From Riemerella anatipestifer (lineage in GTDB: Bacteria; Bacteroidota; Bacteroidia; Flavobacteriales; Weeksellaceae): a stretch of DNA of 64,000 nucleotides. The position numbers were made by a program, and so were the translations under genes. The notes under the pieces are model-generated. The model was given only the letters and a program-made list of their open reading frames with translations. It was not told where the DNA came from and did no database searches. Of this stretch, positions 34,187 to 42,823 are shown in pieces (within the stretch, counting starts at the first letter, position 1; every line of letters starts with the position of its first letter). Location of the stretch: assembly GCF_035666175.1 (NCBI RefSeq), contig NZ_CP142016.1, forward strand, positions 1,922,001 to 1,986,000, read 5' to 3'.

Positions 34187-35146
34187 TTAAATTGATTTTA
34201 AAATAGCTTGGTAGCCTTCTGGATTCGCTTCTTTGAACGCCAACTGCTCCGATAAGCTCAACTTTTGGAACTCTTCCATATTGGTTACAGCAGATGTTCC
34301 GCTTGGCGATTGCACCCCCGTACTAAAATTTCTTTTAGCAGGAATAGCGTCTAATGTAGACTTTGCCAGCTCAAAGTTTTGAGTTGCTAAGTCAATAAAC
34401 GACTGCTTTTTATCTGCAGTAATTTTACCCTGTTGGATAGAAAGCTCAACTAAGTCCGTAACGGCTTGGGCTTTTTGCTCTTTTTCTTTTTGGATATAAG
34501 CGTTCAGCTTTTCTTCTGAGAGTTGGAGCTTTTGCTCTGCCTCTTCTTTTTGTTTTTGCAAGCCCAAAATAGCTTGATTAATTTCTGTTTCGCTTGCCTC
34601 GATAGTTGTTTGAGCAAAGCCTAGGGCGATAAACGCCAATTGTGATAGTTTGATTTTGTTCATATTTTTTGGTTTAAATTCTGCTGAATTTTGGGCAATA
34701 GACAAACACAGGGCTTTTACATCGCTATCATTCATCAATTCGCCACCCTCGGCGTAGAGTCGTAGGGCGTTGGCGTTGCTTGGTATGGCCACAATGGAAG
34801 CTTCGTGCAACTCGCACTTTTCAAGAACAAGCTCGCCGTTTTCATAGGAAAAATCCTTTTTATTAAAAGATATTCCCATACTGGCTCCTTTTATCATTCC
34901 TCGCTCTACCTTACCCTCAATCGCCTTAGCGTGTGGGTCCTCACTATCAAAATGGGTATCGGCGGAGAGTTTTCCGTCCGCTGTCTTAAAATCCTTCCAT
35001 TGTCCTATTACAGAAAGGTTCGACGGATTATGCCCGTCCAGCATTACAGGGTTCGTAGAAAACCTCTCCAGCGAAATACCCGAAGTTCTTATTTTGAATC
35101 CGTAGGAATTTTGTTTGTTTTCGTCGTTAAGTATGAATCTTGGCAT
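34187..35146 (-). CDS. Prohead protease fused to scaffold domain (319 aa)
   Basis: The N-terminal half is an HK97/U35-type prohead protease: VMLDGHN with the catalytic His, GASMGIS with the Ser, and HEASIVAIPSNANA. The C-terminal half is a coiled coil (about residues 190-240) like the scaffold part of Mu gpI/Z. It is the first gene of the leftward late unit, divergent from the packaging genes. Confidence 0.85.
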   Translation of the reverse strand: MPRFILNDENKQNSYGFKIRTSGISLERFSTNPVMLDGHNPSNLSVIGQWKDFKTADGKLSADTHFDSEDPHAKAIEGKVERGMIKGASMGISFNKKDFSYENGELVLEKCELHEASIVAIPSNANALRLYAEGGELMNDSDVKALCLSIAQNSAEFKPKNMNKIKLSQLAFIALGFAQTTIEASETEINQAILGLQKQKEEAEQKLQLSEEKLNAYIQKEKEQKAQAVTDLVELSIQQGKITADKKQSFIDLATQNFELAKSTLDAIPAKRNFSTGVQSPSGTSAVTNMEEFQKLSLSEQLAFKEANPEGYQAILKSI

Positions 35147-35307
35147 TTTTCGTCCTTTTTCTGAGGCAAAATTGGAGCGTATTTCACTGAAAAAAAAAGA
35201 GTTGTCAGATGTTTAAGCAGGGTTGTGTGAAGCTCAAACACAAGTGTATAATCCTCGTACTTTTTCTTTCAAATAGGAATAATTTCGGCAAATTTTGCCC
35301 ATAAAAA
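35147..35307. promoter_or_regulatory. Divergent late control region
   Basis: Both start codons have a similar element in front: AATTTTGCC lies on the minus strand before 35146 and on the plus strand at 35291-35299. Each is shortly before the ATG. Midway, TTGTGT (35223-35228) and ACACAA (35238-35243) form an inverted repeat with a 9-bp spacer and no T run, suggesting an activator site. Neither side has a perfect TAnnTTTG box, as expected for activator-dependent late promoters. Confidence 0.45.
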
Positions 35308-35730
35308 ATGGCTAAGACACAAACAAGGCTCAAAGCTGCCGAGTTTTATATTGAAAACATTGAAGCCACATTGAAGGAGGTGGCAGAACACTTCAAAGTA
35401 ACGGAGAAAACCGTTGGGAATTGGGCAAGGCAAGACGATTGGGAAGCACAGAGACTAGATTTTCACGCTTCGCCTACCGTCATCAAACAACGCCTCCAAC
35501 AAGAGGCCCTTAACCTGACCGAAGGAGGTAAACCCAAATTCAACGCTGATGCCGTCAATAAAATTATGGCAGCTATAGACCGACTGGAAAAACGGGCTGA
35601 CCCTATTGTGGTGCATAAAATACTCAAAGACTTGGATAATTTCATTTCGGAAATAGACCCCGATTTTGCTAAAGAGTGTACCACCTTTCACAAGCAGTTT
35701 TTACAACATCGCATTAGTTTAGAGCAATAA
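35308..35730 (+). CDS. Terminase small subunit, DUF1804-like (140 aa)
   Basis: An N-terminal HTH (ATLKEVAEHFKVTEKTVGNWARQDDW) would recognise phage DNA; the rest is helical for oligomerisation. It is the first packaging gene and its stop overlaps the large-subunit start. Confidence 0.82.
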   Translation: MAKTQTRLKAAEFYIENIEATLKEVAEHFKVTEKTVGNWARQDDWEAQRLDFHASPTVIKQRLQQEALNLTEGGKPKFNADAVNKIMAAIDRLEKRADPIVVHKILKDLDNFISEIDPDFAKECTTFHKQFLQHRISLEQ

Positions 35731-37301
35731 TGGATAACAAGAAGTATTTACGCTTATTACAGGACTACGATAAGCATTGCCAGCGCATTGCTTTGGCAAC
35801 TTCCGTGAATATCCACGAAACTGCCAAAGAAAAAAACGATAGAATTAAGCGACTGGAAAAAGACTACATCGCTTGGTTTGAATACTATTTTCCCAACTAC
35901 GCCAAAAAGAAATCGGCGTGGTTCCATAAGAAGTTAGCAAAAATCATAACCGACAAAAAACGCCTTCGATTATTGGCGGAGATGTATCGCTCGGCTGGAA
36001 AGTCTGTACATATTGATATGGGCATTCCGTTGTATCTATACTTAGCGAAAAACGACCTTAAATTTATGCTACTGGTCGGAGAAACCGAACCCAAAGCCAA
36101 AAAATTACTTTCGGGCATTCAAGCACAACTTCAGTTTAACAACCGTATCAAAAACGATTACGGCGAAAAATTCAGTTTAGGTAATTGGGCAGATGGTGAC
36201 TTTGCCACTTCCGATGGCGTTCGGTTTATGTCTTTGGGATTTGGGCAGAACCCAAGGGGTGCGAGGGAACAATCCGAAAGACCGGATTACATCGTTGTGG
36301 ACGATGTGGACAGCAAAAAAAGCATCCATAATGACCGCATCATGCGTGAAAATGTGGACTATATTACCGAAGATGTTTGGGGGTGCTTTGACAGTTCCGA
36401 GGGAAGCACAGAACGCTTTGTATTTGCTAATAACAACTTTCACAAGAATAGTATTACCAACCGCCTGAAAACCTATTTTACACAGGTCATTCAGCAAGAT
36501 AAAGAAGAGGAAGGGCTGGAAGACTTGCACGATACTCATTTTGAAGTCCTCAGTGTAAAGGCGGTTAAGAACCTGCAAGACTTTACCCCCGAGTGGCCCG
36601 AGAAAACCAGTGCCGACTATTGGAAAAACAAATTCAAAAAAACACCCTACCGCTCCTTTATGCGTGAATATATGCACACGCACATTGAAGATGGAGCGAT
36701 ATTCAAGTTTGAGGACATTCAATACAAAAAAGCCTTGCCTCTTAAAGAGTATGACAGTCTATGCTTTTATGGCGACCTTTCCTACAAGCAAAACGCCGAT
36801 TACAAGGCGTTGATACTGGTAGGAGTGAAAGGCAAAGAATACCATATATTACTGGTGTATATGCAACAAAAAAGCCGTGCGCATTGTGCCAAATGGCTCT
36901 ACGACCAATACGAAGCCTACAACTTAGACAAGTTCAACATCCGCTATATGATTGAGGGATTGTTTGCTATGGACGAGTTTGTTTCGGATTTCGATATTGA
37001 GGGCGACAAACGGGGCTACTACATTCCGGTAGTGGCGGACAAACGAAGTAAAACGGACAAATACGACCGCATCGAAAGCCTTTCGGGACACTTTGAACGC
37101 AAATGTGTGTTTTTTAATTCGGAGCAAAAAACGCCCGATATGCAAACGCTGATTGACCAACTTTTGGCTTTTGAAAAAGGAAGCCAAGCCCACGACGACG
37201 GACCCGATGCCGTGCATGGTGCTTTTCAATGGCTCACAAGACGGAATAGAAGGGCTAAAGGCACTTATAAATTTGGAGCAAGAGTAAATAACCATTATTA
37301 A
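35730..37301 (+). CDS. Terminase large subunit (523 aa)
   Basis: The ATPase half has Walker A YRSAGKS (about 86-92) and Walker B YIVVDDVD. The nuclease half has acidic residues in FYGDLSYKQNADYKAL, FAMDEFVSDFDIEGDK and DDGPDAVHGAF. It drives DNA into the prohead and cuts it, in Mu-like phages by headful packaging from the immunity end. Confidence 0.93.
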   Translation: MDNKKYLRLLQDYDKHCQRIALATSVNIHETAKEKNDRIKRLEKDYIAWFEYYFPNYAKKKSAWFHKKLAKIITDKKRLRLLAEMYRSAGKSVHIDMGIPLYLYLAKNDLKFMLLVGETEPKAKKLLSGIQAQLQFNNRIKNDYGEKFSLGNWADGDFATSDGVRFMSLGFGQNPRGAREQSERPDYIVVDDVDSKKSIHNDRIMRENVDYITEDVWGCFDSSEGSTERFVFANNNFHKNSITNRLKTYFTQVIQQDKEEEGLEDLHDTHFEVLSVKAVKNLQDFTPEWPEKTSADYWKNKFKKTPYRSFMREYMHTHIEDGAIFKFEDIQYKKALPLKEYDSLCFYGDLSYKQNADYKALILVGVKGKEYHILLVYMQQKSRAHCAKWLYDQYEAYNLDKFNIRYMIEGLFAMDEFVSDFDIEGDKRGYYIPVVADKRSKTDKYDRIESLSGHFERKCVFFNSEQKTPDMQTLIDQLLAFEKGSQAHDDGPDAVHGAFQWLTRRNRRAKGTYKFGARVNNHY

Positions 37302-37336
37302 GCGGAGAGCCTCCGCAGGCAATTAAATATAAAAAT

Positions 37337-37801
37337 ATGTTTTTACAAAAAGAAGACCTAAAAAATAACATCTACAACTATCAAATAGAGCAAATCACAG
37401 AGGGTGATGATGGTATTGTGTTGCAAGCCTTAGCCTCGGCAGAAATAGAACTCAAAAGTTACCTGCAGGGCAACCATAAAAAGGAATACTTGGACGGTAG
37501 GCTTCGCTATGATGTAGAGGCTATTCTCTCCAAAACAGGAGACGAACGCAACGCTTTATTGGTAAGCCACGGCATCGCCATCGCTAAGTGGTACATCATT
37601 GATTTGTGTAATGTGGATATTCTCTACGAACAAGCCAAAGAACGCTACGACCGTGCCGTTATGTGGCTCAAACAATTAGCCAAAGGGGAAGTAAATCTAT
37701 CTGATTTACCAATCCTAAAGGACGATGCCGACAACGAAGATGAGAATACAGTGCAACCATTTATTTATGGCTCACGCCCAAAATTCAACCACGAGGCATA
37801 A
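37337..37801 (+). CDS. DUF1320/Mu gp36-like head-tail connector protein (154 aa)
   Basis: An all-helical chain with YLDGRLRYDVEAIL and SHGIAIAKWYIIDLCNV, followed by AKERYDRAVMWLKQLAKGEVNL, the pattern of gp36/DUF1320 proteins that complete the head-tail joint. Confidence 0.78.
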   Translation: MFLQKEDLKNNIYNYQIEQITEGDDGIVLQALASAEIELKSYLQGNHKKEYLDGRLRYDVEAILSKTGDERNALLVSHGIAIAKWYIIDLCNVDILYEQAKERYDRAVMWLKQLAKGEVNLSDLPILKDDADNEDENTVQPFIYGSRPKFNHEA

Positions 37802-37813
37802 CCCCCAAAAAAT

Positions 37814-38104
37814 ATGAGAGACATCAAACTAACGGACGACTACGACTTGGAAATAAAAAACGGCGATTTTATGGTTGCCGATTCCGACGAACGACATATA
37901 GAACACTTACTTATTAGCAAACAAGGCGAATGGAAAAACTCGCCACTGACAGGGTGCGACATTCAAAAGGCCCAAAATGGAAGTATTACCCGTATGCTTG
38001 ACCGGCACATACGCATTCAATTGGAGGCAGACGGCTTTAACATTGAAAAACTAACTCTAAGCCCACAGGGCATTCAAATACAAGGAGAATATGGCAAAGA
38101 ATAG
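37814..38104 (+). CDS. Small baseplate/connector protein, gp46/gp25-like (96 aa)
   Basis: DYDLEIKNGDFMVADSDERHIEHLLISKQGEWK resembles gp46/gp25-like wedge proteins of Mu-type phages, with a conserved LLxxxxGEW segment. It overlaps the portal gene by 14 bp. Its location among head genes rather than baseplate genes is unusual. Confidence 0.6.
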   Translation: MRDIKLTDDYDLEIKNGDFMVADSDERHIEHLLISKQGEWKNSPLTGCDIQKAQNGSITRMLDRHIRIQLEADGFNIEKLTLSPQGIQIQGEYGKE

Positions 38105-39293
38105 AAAAAACGCAAAGACCAATACGATCAAGGCAACACGCAATATTGTACCTAAAGCAATGGCACGCACTCGCTCCGATGTAATGGTGTGGAAAAATGC
38201 TTTAGCCTTAGCACAGAACCCCGAAAATCCAAAGTATTTTCCATACTATAATTTAGTAGCGGATATGATGTTGGACGCACACGCTACCTCGCAAATTAAC
38301 AACCGAAAGTTAAAGAGTATTTCGGCTAATTTTTCTATTAAGAAACCTAACGGAGAAGTACACGAGGAACTTACAAGACAGCTGCAAAAATCAGCGTGGT
38401 TTAGCGACATCATCAGTCATATTTTAGATTCGCAGTTTTTCGGCTATACCTTGATAGAATTAGACCGAAAAGAAAATGAAACCATCGCACCGGGTCAAAT
38501 ACCAAATCCTATTATCCACCTTGTACCCCGCCAAAATGTGATACCACAAAAAGGCATTATCTTAAAGGACTATTCGGACGATAAAGGCATTGACTACATC
38601 AACGCTCACGAATACGGTACTTGGTTATTGGATTTTGGAAATGTGGGAGAATTGGGATTGATTAACAAAGCCATACCGCACATTCTTTTCTCACGATTTG
38701 CCCAGTCTTGTTGGTCAGAACTATGCGAAATATATGGCATACCGCCAAGGGTAATGAAAACGAACACCCAAGACCCTGCGGCACTTCGTAGGGCAGAAAG
38801 AATGTTGATTGATATGGGGGCAGCAGCGTGGTTTATCATTGATGAAACTGAAAACTTTGAATTTGCAAACACAGGACAACCTGCCAGCGGAGAGGTATAT
38901 AACGGCTTAATCAACCTTTGCCGTGATAATATTTCTATGTTGTTTTCGGGGGCTATCGTTGGGCAAGATACCAAGTTTGGAACGCAAGGCAAAGAAAAGG
39001 TGTCGCAAGATATGTTGCAGGAACTCGTGAACGCCGACCAAACATTAGTGGAACAGATGATGAACGCCAAAGTATTGCCCGCATTGTATGCCATTGGCAT
39101 ACTTCCCGAAGACGGCTTGTACTTAGAATACGACCAAGTGGATGACATAGGCGATCTGTGGACACGAACTAAAGAAATATTGCCGTACAAAGAAGTGGAT
39201 GATGAATGGATTAAGCAAAAATTTGGCATTGAAGTAACAGGAACTAAAACACCTGCCAATGCTCAAACGCTTTCTTTGGATTTTTTCGACTAA
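38091..39293 (+). CDS. Portal protein, DUF935 family (400 aa)
   Basis: The phrases DAHATSQINNRKLKS, FGYTLIELDRKE, LLDFGNVGELGLINKAIPH and YGIPPRVMKTN match Mu gp29/DUF935 portals. It forms the dodecameric ring through which DNA passes. It is followed by the head-morphogenesis gene. Confidence 0.9.
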   Translation: MAKNRKNAKTNTIKATRNIVPKAMARTRSDVMVWKNALALAQNPENPKYFPYYNLVADMMLDAHATSQINNRKLKSISANFSIKKPNGEVHEELTRQLQKSAWFSDIISHILDSQFFGYTLIELDRKENETIAPGQIPNPIIHLVPRQNVIPQKGIILKDYSDDKGIDYINAHEYGTWLLDFGNVGELGLINKAIPHILFSRFAQSCWSELCEIYGIPPRVMKTNTQDPAALRRAERMLIDMGAAAWFIIDETENFEFANTGQPASGEVYNGLINLCRDNISMLFSGAIVGQDTKFGTQGKEKVSQDMLQELVNADQTLVEQMMNAKVLPALYAIGILPEDGLYLEYDQVDDIGDLWTRTKEILPYKEVDDEWIKQKFGIEVTGTKTPANAQTLSLDFFD

Positions 39294-39340
39294 GGGCTGA
39301 AAGTAAACAAAGTCTCTATTTTTCAGCCCTACATCATAGT

Positions 39341-40783
39341 TTGAGTGAGCAATACCAACCCTGCGACTGTCCAAGTTGCAGAGAGGCAAACACACGCCTA
39401 AATTTAACGAATAACAGAGGAAAAATAACCAAGTTTAAACAGGTTTTAAACCTCGCTGAAAAGGCATTTAAAAAACTCTATGAACAACAAGGGTACAACC
39501 CTGAAGATTTGGCTAAAATAACCGAGTATAAAGGCTTAATCAATAAAACAGCGGAACTATTCAGCTCACAAATACCACAGGAAACCCCCGAAGAAATGCG
39601 GGCGTATTTGGAGCAAGATGCTTTTATCTTTTCGGGCTTAAAAACCCACACCCAATTGGCAGAGGCTCGCTCGTATTTGAAAGATGAAAAGGGTGATTTG
39701 CGACCCTATCACGATTTTGAACAAAAGGTTTTAAAACTAAATAAGCAGTATAATCAGCATTATTTAGAGGCAGAATATGAATTTGCCGCTCATAGTTCTA
39801 TGAGTGCTGCCAATTGGGCAAACTTACAAGAAGATACCGGTCGTTATTGGCTCGAATACCGAACCGCAGGCGACGAACGGGTAAGGGCAAGCCACCAACA
39901 GCTGAATGGTATTTGCTTGCCTAAAACAGATGCCTTTTGGACAGAATACTACCCACCAAATGGTTGGCGTTGCCGTTGTGTAGCCGTGGAAGTATTGGCA
40001 AGAGAGAAAACGCTGTCAGATAGTAAAAAAGCACAGGAGCTTGGACAATATGCAACCTCTCAAATAGGTAAAAGCGGCAAAAACAAGTTGGCAATGTTCC
40101 GCTTTAACCCGGGACAACAAAAAAAGATGTTTCCGCCGAATAATACTTACAATAAAGTGGTGGGAGCGGATAAGGTAAAGAAACAAACTGAAAAATTATT
40201 TAGCGGGCAGGATTATAAAATATTAAATAAAAATACTGATTTTATTCATGAGCTTAAAAAAGCAAAAAATAATGAAAAAATAACAGAACCCTATCCATTA
40301 ATGGATATAGAAAAGAAAACTTCTGTACGAATGTATTCAGACCATTATTACAAACAAATCAATCAGTTTAATAGGGGGCTAAAGATAAATTTTGACGAGA
40401 GTGAAGGTGTTACAAAAGCCTATTTCAAGGCAATAACCCGAACAATTAATAAAGCATTGGACGAAATACCCGATAGGTTTAGAGGAAGAGTTTTTAGAGG
40501 TGCTAATTTAGAACAGAAAGATGTAGAAGTATATAAAAAAGCTTTTGAAACTGGAGAACTCCACATTGAGAAGTCATTTATGTCTACCTCTTACGATGAT
40601 AAAGGGAAATTTAATGGAAACGTTTATTTTGAGATAGAAACCAAAGATGCCGCCATTATCGAAAAACTTTCTAAGTTTAGTTATGAAAAAGAGGTACTAT
40701 TCAAAGCAGGACAAAAATTTAAAGTTTTTGACTTTATTGATAAGGGAGAAGGAAATTACCTAATAAAAATGAAACAAATTTAA
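39341..40783 (+). CDS. Mu F-like minor head protein fused to an ADP-ribosyltransferase domain (480 aa)
   Basis: Residues 30-270 are a Mu gpF/SPP1 gp7-type head-morphogenesis domain: YWLEYRTAGDERVRASHQQLNG, then YYPPNGWRCRCVAVEVL. The last 100 residues are an R-S-E class ADP-ribosyltransferase: Arg386 in VFRGA, the STS motif 415-417 in SFMSTSY and the ExE pair 449/451 in SYEKEVLF. All catalytic signatures are present. Such enzymes move ADP-ribose from NAD to a target; on a head protein it could be injected with the DNA or act during assembly. The start is TTG 39341; the frame stays open upstream with no ATG. Confidence 0.88.
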   Translation: MSEQYQPCDCPSCREANTRLNLTNNRGKITKFKQVLNLAEKAFKKLYEQQGYNPEDLAKITEYKGLINKTAELFSSQIPQETPEEMRAYLEQDAFIFSGLKTHTQLAEARSYLKDEKGDLRPYHDFEQKVLKLNKQYNQHYLEAEYEFAAHSSMSAANWANLQEDTGRYWLEYRTAGDERVRASHQQLNGICLPKTDAFWTEYYPPNGWRCRCVAVEVLAREKTLSDSKKAQELGQYATSQIGKSGKNKLAMFRFNPGQQKKMFPPNNTYNKVVGADKVKKQTEKLFSGQDYKILNKNTDFIHELKKAKNNEKITEPYPLMDIEKKTSVRMYSDHYYKQINQFNRGLKINFDESEGVTKAYFKAITRTINKALDEIPDRFRGRVFRGANLEQKDVEVYKKAFETGELHIEKSFMSTSYDDKGKFNGNVYFEIETKDAAIIEKLSKFSYEKEVLFKAGQKFKVFDFIDKGEGNYLIKMKQI

Positions 40784-40971
40784 TTATGGGAAGAGGCCAC
40801 TTTATCCTCCCAATGTTGTTCACGCGTAAGAACAATATCTAAATCTTCGGGGGATAATTCTTTTTGAAGACCTTTAATTTCTTTAGTGTACCATTTTGCT
40901 CTATCAAAACTATCTAACCCATTAGGAGCTTTCAATTTATCTTTTGCTTTATAATATTCTTCAAGTGTCAT
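40780..40971 (-). CDS. Small acidic protein opposite the ART-fused head gene, candidate immunity/moron (63 aa)
   Basis: The gene lies on the minus strand inside the rightward late operon, and its stop overlaps the stop of the ADP-ribosyltransferase gene by 4 bp. TATCTTTG (40998-40991, minus) is an exact -7 box about 20 bp before the ATG, so it can be expressed in the lysogen. The product is helical and charged (EEYYKAKDKLKAPNGLDSFD, then LSPEDLDIVLTREQHW) with no known family. A neutraliser of the transferase is the most interesting reading; it is inference from position only. Confidence 0.6.
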   Translation of the reverse strand: MTLEEYYKAKDKLKAPNGLDSFDRAKWYTKEIKGLQKELSPEDLDIVLTREQHWEDKVASSHN

Positions 40972-40990
40972 AAAAACATAGTTTACGACA

Positions 40991-40998
40991 CAAAGATA
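40991..40998 (-). promoter_or_regulatory. -7 promoter box of the 63-aa reverse gene
   Basis: The minus strand reads TATCTTTG, identical to the boxes before der and mreB. The -33 region is AT-rich without an exact TTG at 19-20 bp. Confidence 0.55.
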
Positions 40999-41031
40999 CG
41001 AAATAAAATTAAAATTAATAAAGTTGCATAA

Positions 41032-41550
41032 ATGAAACCCGAAGAATTTTTAAAAAATACCCTCACCGATATTAAGGTAAAACTAACCGAAGAGTTTGAC
41101 CGAAACTTTGAACGAAAGGACTTTTTTAATGAAAAATGGCCACAGCCTAAATTACACAATAGGCGTGGTTCTGTGATGATGCGTACTGGAAAGTTAAGGC
41201 GTTCTATTCGTTCGGAACTGAGCACCACAGGGATAAAATTTAGCAGTCCTATGCCGTATGCGGAAATAATGAATAATGGCGGAGAAATTACCGTAACCGA
41301 AAAAATGAAACGCTTTTTTTGGGCGATGCACTACAAAGCATCGGGAGGAGCAAAAGGCAAAGGACAAAAAGCCAAACGGCTGAGTATAGAAGCAGAACAA
41401 TGGAAAGCTCTCGCTCTTAAAAAAGTAGGCTCAAAAATAAAAATTGAAAAACGCCAATTTATTGGACACCACCCCGAAGTGGATAGAATGATAAAAGAAA
41501 TCATTAACCACAACTTGAAAGAATTAGAAATTAAACCCTTTAAAAAATAG
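41032..41550 (+). CDS. Virion morphogenesis / tail completion protein, Mu gpG-like (172 aa)
   Basis: MRTGKLRRSIRSELSTTGIKF, then YAEIMNNGGEITVT and RQFIGHHPEVDRMI fit the phage virion morphogenesis family (P2 gpS, Mu gpG). It completes tails so that they can join heads. It begins 61 bp after the small reverse gene's start. Confidence 0.85.
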   Translation: MKPEEFLKNTLTDIKVKLTEEFDRNFERKDFFNEKWPQPKLHNRRGSVMMRTGKLRRSIRSELSTTGIKFSSPMPYAEIMNNGGEITVTEKMKRFFWAMHYKASGGAKGKGQKAKRLSIEAEQWKALALKKVGSKIKIEKRQFIGHHPEVDRMIKEIINHNLKELEIKPFKK

Positions 41551-41552
41551 TT

Positions 41553-42005
41553 ATGAAAAATTTATTACAAGCCATACAGAACCGCTTATCGGAAGTAACA
41601 GAACTCAAATACATAGATGAGGATTGGGGGCAGATAGATTATTACAGCCCTAATATGCCTGTGCAATGGCCCTGCTGTTTGATAGACATACAAGGAGGGC
41701 AGTTCAGCAACTTAGGAAAAGACCTAAGCAAGAAGCCCAAAGACCGCCAAAACGGCATCTTAAACATAGAAATAACCTTGGCTAATATGAAATTAAGCAA
41801 TACCAGTTTTAATGCTCCAAATGGGCAAAAAAATAATGCTTGGGAGATTTTTGATTGGGTAGAAAAGGTGCATCAAAAACTACACGGCTATGCTCCCGTA
41901 GAAAATGCAACTAAAATGCTCCGCACATCATTTGGGCGTATGCAAAGAGATGATGGAGTGCAGGAGTATAAAGTAGTCTATACAGTAGAGCTGCACAATG
42001 TCTAA
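41553..42005 (+). CDS. Tail terminator-like protein (Mu gp37-like), 150 aa
   Basis: An alpha/beta protein with WPCCLIDIQGGQFSNLG and a C-terminal VQEYKVVYTVELHNV strand. Length and place after the gpG-like gene fit the tail terminator or gp37/DUF1834 role. Last gene of the rightward late unit; it overlaps the convergent gene by 4 bp. Confidence 0.65.
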   Translation: MKNLLQAIQNRLSEVTELKYIDEDWGQIDYYSPNMPVQWPCCLIDIQGGQFSNLGKDLSKKPKDRQNGILNIEITLANMKLSNTSFNAPNGQKNNAWEIFDWVEKVHQKLHGYAPVENATKMLRTSFGRMQRDDGVQEYKVVYTVELHNV

Positions 42006-42238
42006 CCAAAAAGGGTAGGCTGTTGTTGGTTGATTTTTTCCAGTTCCTCCTCTATGGGTGTATTTAGAATGCGATAAAGCGTATCCCTGCTGATGTGGAA
42101 TTTGGGGTAAATAAACTCGCGATGAATAACGGTAATAGGTATGTAACGACAATCGTGTTTATTGAACTCTTCCATAACCGCTTTATACCTTTTTAGAAGG
42201 TTTCTTTTTCTACCGATATGTTGAGAACTCAAGGACAT
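42002..42238 (-). CDS. Small HTH-like protein with its own promoter (78 aa)
   Basis: The middle of the protein, FIYPKFHISRDTLYRILN, looks like a helix-turn-helix. TAATTTTG (42250-42243, minus) lies only 4 bases before the ATG, so a leaderless or nearly leaderless mRNA is likely. A terminator isolates it from the gene upstream. It converges on the rightward late operon. It could be a regulator made in the lysogen. Confidence 0.6.
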   Translation of the reverse strand: MSLSSQHIGRKRNLLKRYKAVMEEFNKHDCRYIPITVIHREFIYPKFHISRDTLYRILNTPIEEELEKINQQQPTLFG

Positions 42239-42260
42239 ATCGCAAAATTAAACCAAAAAA

Positions 42261-42283
42261 AAACGCCAAACAAACTGGCGTTT
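42261..42283. terminator. Bidirectional terminator between two minus-strand genes
   Basis: AAACGCCA (42261-42268) pairs with TGGCGTTT (42276-42283), with an A run before and a T run after. It ends the lipoprotein gene leftwards and could stop late transcription coming from the left. Confidence 0.75.
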
Positions 42284-42288
42284 TTTTT

Positions 42289-42765
42289 CTAGAATCCATT
42301 TTCTGAACAAAAACCTGGGGCTTCGTCCATTATTTTTTTATAAGTGTAATTTTTGATAACTCCTTCTTTTTCTTTCCAACCACAAAAAGCCCCCAAACAT
42401 CCTACCTCCTCATTTGTAATAGCTATACATTTTTTATCTACTATGGCTTGTAAATCATCTAAAAAGTTATCCAAATTAGTGAATCTTTTATTATTAAATG
42501 TGGCAATAGCTTCTTCTTTTTCTTTTTTCTCAGCCTTCGCTTTATCCAATATTTGTTGATAAGTAAGTCCATTTATTTCAATATCCCTACCTACAATACT
42601 ATGCGACAATATATAACTTTTCAACATATCGGCATCATCCTTGCCAACTTTTTTTTGTATTTCAGAAAAATCAGCACCAAAGTTATCTGGATTAAATTTT
42701 TTTGATAGGGGGCTTGAGCAAGACGCCAAAATAAATAGTGTGCATACTAATAATACTTTTCTCAT
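42289..42765 (-). CDS. Prophage-encoded lipoprotein, candidate superinfection-exclusion factor (158 aa)
   Basis: A lipoprotein signal with lipobox LASC (Cys16) precedes a soluble helical domain with several cysteines near the end (KKCIAI, EVGCLGAFCGW, APGFCSENG). It is a single-gene unit between two hairpin terminators with an exact TATTTTTG promoter (42790-42783, minus). Such isolated lipoproteins in prophages often act in lysogenic conversion, for example blocking DNA entry of related phages. No family is recognised. Confidence 0.7.
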   Translation of the reverse strand: MRKVLLVCTLFILASCSSPLSKKFNPDNFGADFSEIQKKVGKDDADMLKSYILSHSIVGRDIEINGLTYQQILDKAKAEKKEKEEAIATFNNKRFTNLDNFLDDLQAIVDKKCIAITNEEVGCLGAFCGWKEKEGVIKNYTYKKIMDEAPGFCSENGF

Positions 42766-42782
42766 AACGATTAAATTAAGCC

Positions 42783-42820
42783 CAAAAATAAAAAAAACCG
42801 CTCGGAAGTTCCAAGCGGTT
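42783..42820 (-). promoter_or_regulatory. Early-operon terminator abutting the lipoprotein promoter
   Basis: The hairpin AACCGCT...AGCGGTT (42796-42820) with a T run ends the leftward early operon. The T run continues into TATTTTTG (42790-42783), the lipoprotein's -7 box. One transcript ends where the next begins. Confidence 0.65.
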
Positions 42821-42823
42821 GGG

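Noticed and set aside
36177..36722. 181-codon ORF opposite the terminase
   Set aside because: The large terminase has all motifs in the plus frame; the antisense frame is a shadow.
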